This document shows, piece after piece, positions 58,116 through 64,000 of a DNA stretch of 64,000 bases. The position numbers were made by a program, and so were the translations under genes. The notes below the pieces were generated by a model. The model was not told the origin of the DNA and did no database searches. It saw nothing but the letters and a program-made list of their open reading frames with translations. The DNA is from Streptomyces guryensis (GTDB lineage Bacteria > Actinomycetota > Actinomycetes > Streptomycetales > Streptomycetaceae), in assembly GCF_021261325.1 (NCBI RefSeq), contig NZ_JAJSBI010000001.1, positions 789,348-853,347 on the forward strand, written 5' to 3'. Position 1 is the stretch's first letter; every line of letters starts with the position of its first letter.

Positions 58116-58737
58116 GCGTTCTCTCAGGTCTCATCGTGAGCGGAGTGGGTGGCGTGCAAGGTCGAACCGCCGTGAAGCGACTGTGCCCGGCTTGAGGTGG
58201 GCGGCCGTGAACGGTGTCGCGCCCGAGTCGGTCTTTGTGTAGATCCTGCAGCCCATGAGGCTCGACCAGGCCGAGTGGGGCCGGCTGCGATACATGTCGG
58301 CCTGGTTGGGTCTGTATGACCAGGACGTGCGTGTGCATGTAGACGCAGACCCTCCGGATGTGGAAAAGGTTGCACATATTGGTGAGGAAAATGTTCCTCG
58401 GTGCTGGTGTGGTGCAAGCGCTGCTTCCGGGCTATGTGGACACCGACGGATACGTGACCTCCAGAGCGGTGGACGGCGTCGCCCGGCCGGCGGGACTCGG
58501 TACACGGAAAGATGGCTGCGTTGAAGGCCTGGGCCGCCCTGGTCGCGGGGCTGGCGGTACGGGGGAGGGGCGCTTCTGTTGTCCCGGGAACCGTTTCCTG
58601 AGGCCGAAGTTTGCGGTCGGTCTCGCGTACCGCTGCGGCGCGGATCGCGTGGGGCGGGAGCCTGACGCCGCGGAATCGAGCAGACTGCCGCCCGGTGATC
58701 TGAGGATCACGGCTCACGTGGGCCAGCGCGGACGAGG
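58116..58737. other. Noncoding or decayed sequence
   Basis: About 620 bp. Open frames on both strands lack family signatures and ribosome sites. No clear repeat or RNA structure was recognised. Confidence 0.35.
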
Positions 58738-59107
58738 GTGCTCATCCGGATTCCGGTCCGCATGCACGAGCAGAGGTGCAAGGTGACGGCTGCGGAACGC
58801 GCCTGTGCCGCGCAGGGGCGTCCCGCGACGGCCGTCGACGTGGCGGTGGAGTGCGACATGACCGAATAGGTGGTGGAGGAGGCCACGGACTCCGAGGGTG
58901 TCTTGTCAAGATCATGCCCGACGAGCGAGTCTCGTATCCGGACTTCCGCATCACGGCGCTTGGGCGCACCGCCTGACGAGAGGCAGATTTGCCTGAAGCT
59001 CATGGAGTCGGACTCGGACACTTTCGAGCGCATCGAGACCCTCTGGACGGGGAGGGCGACGCAGTCCCCGACCCGGAGCGCTTGTGGGCGGAGCGCCGCC
59101 TTGCGTA
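58738..59107 (+). pseudogene. Broken sigma-factor-like gene fragment
   Basis: Translation gives IRIPVRMHEQ, VTAAERACAAQGRPATAVDVAVECDMTE, then a TAG in frame, then VVEEATDSEGVLS. After frameshifts come MPDERVSYPD, ERQICLKLMESD and LDGEGDAVPDPERLWAERR. This resembles region 3-like parts of actinobacterial sigma-70 factors, in which RIPVHM-x-E and AAxGRxPT-xDVA blocks occur. At least one stop and two frameshifts make it nonfunctional. Confidence 0.5.
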
Positions 59108-59176
59108 GCCACCAAGGTAGCCACGGAAGCGCCCTCCCTGCACGATTGGACAGGTCATAGCGTCGCGAGGGCTCTC

Positions 59177-59206
59177 CCCGGCGTACAGCCCGACTCGTCT
59201 GCCGCT
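59177..59206 (+). repeat. Right 30-bp direct repeat (candidate attachment site)
   Basis: Exact copy of 20408-20437, same orientation. It borders a hairpin at 59207. Confidence 0.6.
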
Positions 59207-59236
59207 AAGGGCCTCTGATCTGGGACGGAGGCCCTT
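59207..59236. terminator. Hairpin terminator next to the right repeat
   Basis: AAGGGCCTC (59207-59215) pairs perfectly with 59228-59236, followed by a short T run. Bases 59237-59684 hold no supported gene. Confidence 0.55.
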
Positions 59237-59684
59237 TCCGATCTTTCGGGGGCTTGCCGCGTTACGCGGCGGAAAGTCCCTCAGACAGAGCTGAAAGTCC
59301 CTGGAGCTAAGGGGCGGTCGAAGCCTCTGAGCTGCCCAGCACCAATTTGACGTTTTCCCTGTTCAGGGGCGGTCTGGGTGAGTGTAGAGGGTTGAGATTC
59401 GGCCCGTGTTCTCTTTCCCGGGCCGCCCCTCGATCGTGTGCAGCCGCCGCTGATGGTGACAGCGACGGACGACAGCTTGGCGTCGTCTGCGCCAGTGCGA
59501 CCATCTCAGTGCGCGTGCACTGATGAAGGGTTGGTGAACGGCGAGGCAGGAGTGGCCAGTTGCCAGGAGCCGCCGAACTTCTGCCACGGTGAGGGGCGCA
59601 AGGCAGGAACCGTTTCTGCTGGCCCCTTTTTCCGCGGCGTCGGCGGCCATGACGGCCAGGAACGCGAGCGCCAGCATGGCCGAA

Positions 59685-59767
59685 CTCGTGCGTACGAACT
59701 GGAACCGCTGCTGCGTCCGTACGGCGACGTGCGCGAGGGGTACCGCTGCGAACCGGCGGCGGCCTGA
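59685..59767 (+). pseudogene. Remnant of the EVE gene 3' end
   Basis: About 80 bp match 31138-31223 (ELEPLLR, YG, VRE, YR, EPA), including the stop and the following GTGTCACCACG. A one-base loss relative to the intact gene near 59699 and the absence of the 5' part show it is a leftover. It lies 76 bp before the GmrSD-like gene. Confidence 0.7.
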
Positions 59768-59843
59768 GTGTCACCACGCGCTGCAAGGCTCTGACTTCGG
59801 ACGCTACGGTGTGCGTGAAGCCTGAGTCGGGTGGGGGGGACCC

Positions 59844-61679
59844 ATGTCATTCCAGACGCCCATCACGATCGCCAGCGCGTTGGAGAAGATCCATCGTCGC
59901 GAGTACGTGTTGCCTGCGATTCAGCGTGAGTTCGTCTGGTCGCGGGACAAGATCACGCGCTTGTACGACAGCCTGATGCGCGGATATCCCATCGGCTCGT
60001 TCCTCATGTGGCAGGTCCACGAGGGCAATTCCGGCCGTTTCGCCTTCTACGACTTCATGCGTGACTACCACGAGCGCGACAACGCCCACTGTGCGCCGAC
60101 CGGCCCGCTGGGCAGCCGGGCCATCACAGCGATCCTGGACGGCCAGCAGCGACTGACGGCACTCAACATCGGCCTGTGCGGGTCCTTCACAGCGAAGCTC
60201 CCGCGCATGTGGGCGAACAACCCGCTCGCTTATCCGAAGAAGCTCCTCTACTTGAACTTGTTGCACCGCGGTCAGGACGACGACCTGGGGGTCGAGTACG
60301 ACTTCCGGTTCCTCACCCAAGAGGAAGCCGAGGCCGGCACCGAGAGCGGCGACGCTCAGTGGTATCGCGTTCAGGACATGCGCGAGGTGCGCACTGTCGG
60401 GGACGTCATTCGCACGCTTCAGCAGCACGGGGTCGCGGACAACGCCACCGCTGGCGACGTGCTTACCCGACTCCACGAGGTCGTTCACGTCACCCCGACG
60501 GTGAACTTCTTCCTCGAGGAAGCTCAGGAGTTGGACAAGGTGCTCAACATCTTCATCCGGGTCAACTCGGGAGGGGCGGTCCTCTCCTACTCCGACCTCC
60601 TTCTCTCGGTGGCAACCGCCCAGTGGGTCGAGCACGACGCGCGCGAGACCATCCACAGGCTCGTCGACGAACTCAACGCGATCGGGCAGGGGTTCGCCTT
60701 CGGCAAGGACCTGGTCCTCAAGGCCGGCCTGGTGCTGCTGGGGAAGGGCGACATCCGCTTCAAGGTGGACAACTTCGACCGCGACACCATGACCAATCTG
60801 GAGAAGCACTGGACCGAGATCGAGAGCGCGCTGCGCCTCGGGGTGGCTCTGCTCGCCGACTTCGGATTCTCCGGCGTCACCCTCACAGCCAACAGCGCGG
60901 TCATTCCTCTGGCTTACTACCTCCACGGCCGAGGCCTTGGGGACAACTACCGCACCTCGGAGGCGTTCAGGGACGACCGTGCGGCGATCCGCCGCTGGCT
61001 TCAGCGCTCACTGATGAAGTCCGGCGTGTGGGGCAGTGGCCTGGACCGGCTGCTCACCGGTCTGCGCACGACCCTGGAGAAGGAGGGCGCACAGGGGTGG
61101 CCGACCGAGGCCGTCGAACGTGAGATGGCCCGGCAGGGCAAGTCGCTCCGCTTCGACGAGAGCGAGATCCACGACTTGTTGGATCTCAAGTACGGATCGA
61201 AGCGGCTGTTCCCGATGCTCGCGATGCTGTACCCGGGCGTCGACACCAGGGACCACTTCCACGAGGACCACATCTTCCCGCGCAGCCTCCTGCGGTCACG
61301 GACCAAGCTGCGGGCGGCCGGCCTCTCCGAGGACGCCCTGTCGTTCGTCGAGGACCGCGTAGACAGAGCGGCGAACCTCCAACTGCTCAGGGGACCCGAG
61401 AACATCGCGAAGCAGGCCGACCTGCCGGCCGTCTGGCTCAGGAAGCACTTCGACTCGGATACCTCACGCGAGAGTTGGCTGAGGGAGTACGACGCCACCG
61501 GCCTGCCTGAGGACGTGACCGGGTTCCCGGAGTTCTATGAGGCCCGTCGTGCGCGTATGCGTCAGCGCCTTGCGGCCGTCTTGGGTAGTGCGGCTTCCGC
61601 GGAGCAGGCCGGGGACACACGGGATGTCCCGACCGCCGTGCCGGAGGACGAACCGGATCCGGGGAACGAGGGGCTGTGA
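59844..61679 (+). CDS. GmrSD-type DUF262/DUF1524 modification-dependent nuclease
   Basis: 611 aa, ATG behind GGGGGGGA. The N-terminal DUF262 has LPAIQREFVWSRDKITRLYDSLMRGYPIGSFLMW and DGQQRLTAL near 98, a ParB-like NTPase site. RVNSGGAVLSYSDLLLS follows. The C-terminal DUF1524 HNH nuclease has HEDHIFPRSLL near 472. GmrSD-like enzymes cut glucosylated or otherwise modified phage DNA. As both domains are fused it is of the single-chain form. It stands alone between the EVE remnant and the second toxin-antitoxin copy. Confidence 0.85.
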   Translation: MSFQTPITIASALEKIHRREYVLPAIQREFVWSRDKITRLYDSLMRGYPIGSFLMWQVHEGNSGRFAFYDFMRDYHERDNAHCAPTGPLGSRAITAILDGQQRLTALNIGLCGSFTAKLPRMWANNPLAYPKKLLYLNLLHRGQDDDLGVEYDFRFLTQEEAEAGTESGDAQWYRVQDMREVRTVGDVIRTLQQHGVADNATAGDVLTRLHEVVHVTPTVNFFLEEAQELDKVLNIFIRVNSGGAVLSYSDLLLSVATAQWVEHDARETIHRLVDELNAIGQGFAFGKDLVLKAGLVLLGKGDIRFKVDNFDRDTMTNLEKHWTEIESALRLGVALLADFGFSGVTLTANSAVIPLAYYLHGRGLGDNYRTSEAFRDDRAAIRRWLQRSLMKSGVWGSGLDRLLTGLRTTLEKEGAQGWPTEAVEREMARQGKSLRFDESEIHDLLDLKYGSKRLFPMLAMLYPGVDTRDHFHEDHIFPRSLLRSRTKLRAAGLSEDALSFVEDRVDRAANLQLLRGPENIAKQADLPAVWLRKHFDSDTSRESWLREYDATGLPEDVTGFPEFYEARRARMRQRLAAVLGSAASAEQAGDTRDVPTAVPEDEPDPGNEGL

Positions 61680-61710
61680 ATCGGTGTGCCAGCCACGCTG
61701 AGCGGCCAGA

Positions 61711-61752
61711 GGGCGGAACAGGGAGGCCGATTCTCGCTTTCCTGTTCCGCCC
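61711..61752. terminator. Hairpin after the GmrSD-like gene
   Basis: GGGCGGAACAGG (61711-61722) pairs perfectly with 61741-61752, loop 18 nt; equivalent to the hairpin at 31267-31312. Confidence 0.6.
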
Positions 61753-61769
61753 CGCCCGGCTCTCCCGGG

Positions 61770-62129
61770 TCAGCGTCGGTCTGTGGCTCGCGGGTGCCCC
61801 GTACCGGCGAAGGTGATCCAGCAGGTCTCCCGGACGGTGTCGAGGAGGTACCAGATGCGGCCGCCGCCGGTTACCTCGATCTGCCACTGCTCGCAGGTCT
61901 GCCCGCGGTGGGTGCCATGCGCCAGACCGCCCTTGAGGTGGTGGTGCCGGGGAGTCTCGGTGGCCGGTCTGGGGGCGGTGCGCATAGTGACCCAGGCGCG
62001 GTAGGTGTTCTCACGGGCCTGCTGGGCGAGGCTCTCCCAGCCCTTGGCAGCGGCCGCGTCGGCGAACCGGACTTCCCAGTGGCCCCCTGGTGCCGGAGGT
62101 GCGGCGCGGTCACCGCGGCCCGCGGTCAT
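61770..62129 (-). CDS. ParE/RelE-like toxin, copy 2
   Basis: 119 aa, nearly identical to the copy at 31329-31688 (for example RAWVTM for RAWITM, HHHLKGG for HHRLKGG). Its ATG overlaps the antitoxin stop (ATGA). With the intact antitoxin upstream this is the working pair. A ribosome-dependent or gyrase target cannot be told from sequence. Confidence 0.75.
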   Translation of the reverse strand: MTAGRGDRAAPPAPGGHWEVRFADAAAAKGWESLAQQARENTYRAWVTMRTAPRPATETPRHHHLKGGLAHGTHRGQTCEQWQIEVTGGGRIWYLLDTVRETCWITFAGTGHPRATDRR

Positions 62130-62605
62130 GCTGCATCCCGAGGGTCTGGTACCGGCCCGTAGTCTTCGCCGTGATCCCTGGTGAGTGCGGCCAGCAGTTC
62201 GGGGTCGGAGTAGACCTCGGCGGTGTGCTGCCAGGCGATGAGCAACTGGGCGACGGACGCGCTGTTGCCGAGGGAGTCGGCAGCGCGCATGGTGTCGACC
62301 AGTTCGACGGCGAAGGCGTGGAGATCGGACTCGGGAAGGAAGCGGACCCAGGGGAAGGCGTCCGGCAGTATGTCGAGGAGCAGTTCCATGCTGCCGGGCT
62401 CCCGGCGCGCCATCGCGACCAGCATCCGGGTGGCTGCTGACACCACGGTCTGGTCCTGCTCGGCCCGCGCCGCGGTGGTGAGGACCAGATCCTCGCCATC
62501 TCTGCGGTGCAGGAGCAGTCTCGGCGATTCCTGGAGCCGGGCTAGCGTCTGCTTGTTCTTGTTCACCAGCTCGGAGAAGTTCACGGCTGCACTCTCGGCA
62601 CTCAT
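62126..62605 (-). CDS. Phd-like antitoxin (intact)
   Basis: 159 aa. NFSELVNKNKQTLARLQESPRLLLHRRDGEDLVLTT at residues 9-44 is the Phd/YefM-type DNA-binding start; the rest (EQDQTVVSAATRMLVAM, then HAFAVELVDTMRAADS, LLIAWQHTAEVY) is helical and should wrap the toxin. No Shine-Dalgarno precedes the ATG, but direct repeats TTTGAAAC and TTCGAAA-type lie within 25 bp upstream in both copies and are the likely operator. Confidence 0.75.
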   Translation of the reverse strand: MSAESAAVNFSELVNKNKQTLARLQESPRLLLHRRDGEDLVLTTAARAEQDQTVVSAATRMLVAMARREPGSMELLLDILPDAFPWVRFLPESDLHAFAVELVDTMRAADSLGNSASVAQLLIAWQHTAEVYSDPELLAALTRDHGEDYGPVPDPRDAA

Positions 62606-62699
62606 GACTTTGAAACTACTTCGAAATTCGACCTGGTGCTATCACCCAGAGGAGGGACGCGGAGTAGTGGACCTGTTACACGCCGCCTCGCGAACGGTC

Positions 62700-62876
62700 G
62701 GCTGCGGACAGTCGGTCCCGGGCTCTCTCGCCGCAGTCGAAGTTCGCAGCGGATCCGCAGGCTCAGTGTGGATCACGGACGATGGCGACCAGCCTCTCAC
62801 CGTCGGCCGGGCCTGGGCGCGCTTCAAGAGCAGCGCGCGCGGCTCGGCAGGCGGTCTGTGCGGTTTCCGCTTCTGA
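62700..62876 (+). pseudogene. Possible DUF397-like remnant
   Basis: The frame ending at 62876 reads VEVRSGSAGSVWITDDGD, LTVGRAWARFKSSARG, similar in order to DUF397 (CVEVA, VRDSKD, WARF) but lacking the SSYS block and a start. It replaces the sequence found after copy 1 of the toxin-antitoxin block. Confidence 0.3.
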
Positions 62877-62945
62877 GCTGCTCCGGCCGCCAGGAGCCCT
62901 GCCCCGTGTGCCATGCTGTGGCGGTTTTCGGGAGGGGAGGGTGAG

Positions 62946-63173
62946 ATGGCCGAGAAGCCGCTGACGCACAAGCAGGCGCTTGCCGCGGTGATCCAGGCGC
63001 TGGGAGGCACCTGGGACACCGAACGTGCCGTGCTGGCTCTACAAGTCGCCGGGTACCGGCCGGCGGACGACGATGCCGCGGGCAAAGAGGCCCGCCGCAA
63101 CCTGCGCGAGCTCGCCAAGGACGGTCTGATCGTGAGACCGGACCCGGATCAGGCCGTGTATCGGCCCGCTTAA
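62946..63173 (+). CDS. Small winged-helix-like protein, copy 2
   Basis: 75 aa from the ATG at 62946 behind GGGGAGGG; near-identical to the gene at 36565-36792 (changes such as ALQVAGYRPADD for ALRVSGYQPAND). The 5' leader is also shared, so the promoter was duplicated with it. Confidence 0.65.
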   Translation: MAEKPLTHKQALAAVIQALGGTWDTERAVLALQVAGYRPADDDAAGKEARRNLRELAKDGLIVRPDPDQAVYRPA

Positions 63174-63192
63174 AGGTTGTCCCGCAATTGAT

Positions 63193-63897
63193 CTACGGCT
63201 CGGCGATGCTGCGGGCGGGTCGGTCCGACGAAACGAAGGGGCCGTGGTAGCGGGCGGTGCGGGAGCACCAGTCGTAGTTGCCGCGGATGGCGGCTCGCAT
63301 CCCTTGCGCGAAGCGGGCCACGTCGGCACGGGCGGGAGCGGACAGGCCGACGGTGCCGTACAGCAGCGGCAGTTGTGCCTCGGCCGTCAGGAACGCCTGC
63401 ATCCAGTTGTTGATCATGCGGTAGGCGGTTTTCAGCGCGTCTGGACGGGTGCAGGCTTCCTGCTGCTCCAGGACGAGGACGAGATTATGGCCATCACCGC
63501 GGGCTTCTTCCTTGGCTAGCGAGTACACGTCGTTGACGATGTTGATGTTCTGGCTGTCGGCGTCCCGCATGGTGCGCAGTTCGGGGCTGTCGTACACGGC
63601 GTCGGGAACCTCGCAGCGCCAGATGCGTTCGACCGCGTCCCACAGGGGTGGCATGAATCCACTGGCGTGGCGCAGTTGCAAGTATTCCGCCACGTCAGGC
63701 CAGACGTCGTCGCGGCGATGGACGGCTTCCTGTACATGGGCCTGTAGGTACTGCTCCCAGTGCCGTACTGCGCGCTCACGCCAGGTGGGGGACATCCCGT
63801 CCTGCTCGCGTGCCCACAGGTCGGCGAAGGCGACCGCGACTGGGGGCGCTTCGTGCGGGGTGGTGCCGGGGGGGGGTGCCTCTATGTCTTTCGTCAA
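63193..63897 (-). pseudogene. Terpene synthase C-terminal fragment cut by an IS110 element
   Basis: Up to 234 codons remain. The magnesium-binding NSE motif is present as NDVYSLAKE, and the C-terminal RY pair as ARYHG, identifying a class I terpene cyclase of the 2-methylisoborneol/geosmin kind. The aspartate-rich motif and everything before it are missing; the fragment starts right where the IS110 transposase frame ends. Without the D-rich motif it cannot be active. Confidence 0.7.
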
Positions 63898-64000
63898 GCG
63901 AGGCGTGGGGTTCTGGGTTCGTAGAAGGTGCCGTCGCGGAGCATGGCGAACAGCACGTTGATCCGTTGTCGGGCCAGGCGGAGAAGTGCTTGGGTGTGGG
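63894..64000 (-). mobile_element. IS110-family transposase, C-terminal end (continues beyond window)
   Basis: The minus strand reads TQALLRLARQRINVLFAML then RDGTFYEPR, ending in TGA at 63894. This is the usual C-terminus of IS110-type transposases. Only about 35 codons are inside the window. Confidence 0.7.

Larger units (their letters stand above)
61683..62668. repeat. Duplicated segment, copy 2
   Basis: Matches 31240-32230 closely, carrying the intact toxin-antitoxin pair. Similarity ends soon after CACCCAGAGGAGGGACGCGG. Confidence 0.85.

Noticed and set aside
58124..58717. 197-codon minus-strand frame upstream of the sigma-like pseudogene
   Set aside because: Arg/Pro/Thr-rich composition without any domain, no start signal, overlapping the site C operator region.

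Overview
The window is high-GC DNA with frequent GTG/TTG starts, 4-nt ATGA/GTGA gene overlaps, and families typical of Streptomyces and close relatives: XRE-DUF5753/DUF397/HATPase trio, DUF6247 pair, MIB/geosmin-type terpene cyclase fragment, IS110. It reads as an accessory region, either a linear plasmid or a chromosomal arm, made almost entirely of anti-mobile-element genes around a plasmid-type replication/partition module. No core metabolic genes, tRNA, rRNA or CRISPR array were seen.

Left part (1-16 kb): an ImmA/IrrE peptidase plus PIN-like protein; a CoiA-like nuclease protein; a degraded copy of a ParB-like gene; a lone HEPN protein; a 58-aa membrane protein; a restriction enzyme joining a ScoMcrA-type SRA-like domain to a PD-(D/E)XK nuclease; a tightly coupled four-gene SMC cluster that looks like Wadjet in the order jetD-jetA-jetB-jetC; and an Mrr-type endonuclease.

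Plasmid module (15.7-20.0 kb, minus strand): a winged-helix replication-like protein, a three-repeat HTH protein, an unlisted 53-aa ORF, ParA and a ParB-like protein, joined by 4-nt overlaps. A second small ParB-like gene follows, with a perfect 24-bp palindrome in its promoter.

Defence core (20.4-59.2 kb) lies between two identical 30-bp direct repeats. It holds an HTH-N6 methyltransferase; a five-gene minus-strand operon (SMC/Rad50-like ATPase, small helical protein, McrB, McrC, UvrD helicase); an EVE protein; a ParE-like toxin beside a frameshifted antitoxin; a DUF6247 toxin-antitoxin-like pair; a second McrBC with an EVE-type N-terminus; a PIN-like protein; an HATPase/XRE/DUF397 regulatory trio; and a five-gene operon led by a 2,097-aa Ser/Thr kinase-DEAD helicase-DUF1998 fusion, followed by an SNF2 helicase, an Eco57I-type methyltransferase, an unknown protein and a second CoiA-like protein. 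That last operon has the parts of class 1 DISARM in a different arrangement, with a kinase added and no DrmC-like phospholipase D. Three promoter regions in the core carry the same 15-bp imperfect palindrome (GTTGAC-N3-GTCAAC).

Right part (59.2-64 kb): a sigma-like pseudogene lies just inside the repeat. Outside it, a remnant of the EVE gene is followed by a GmrSD-type DUF262/DUF1524 nuclease, a second toxin-antitoxin copy with an intact antitoxin, and a second copy of a small winged-helix gene. The segment therefore repeats the EVE/TA/wHTH block at 31-36 kb with a different defence gene swapped in. The window ends in a terpene synthase truncated by an IS110-family transposase.
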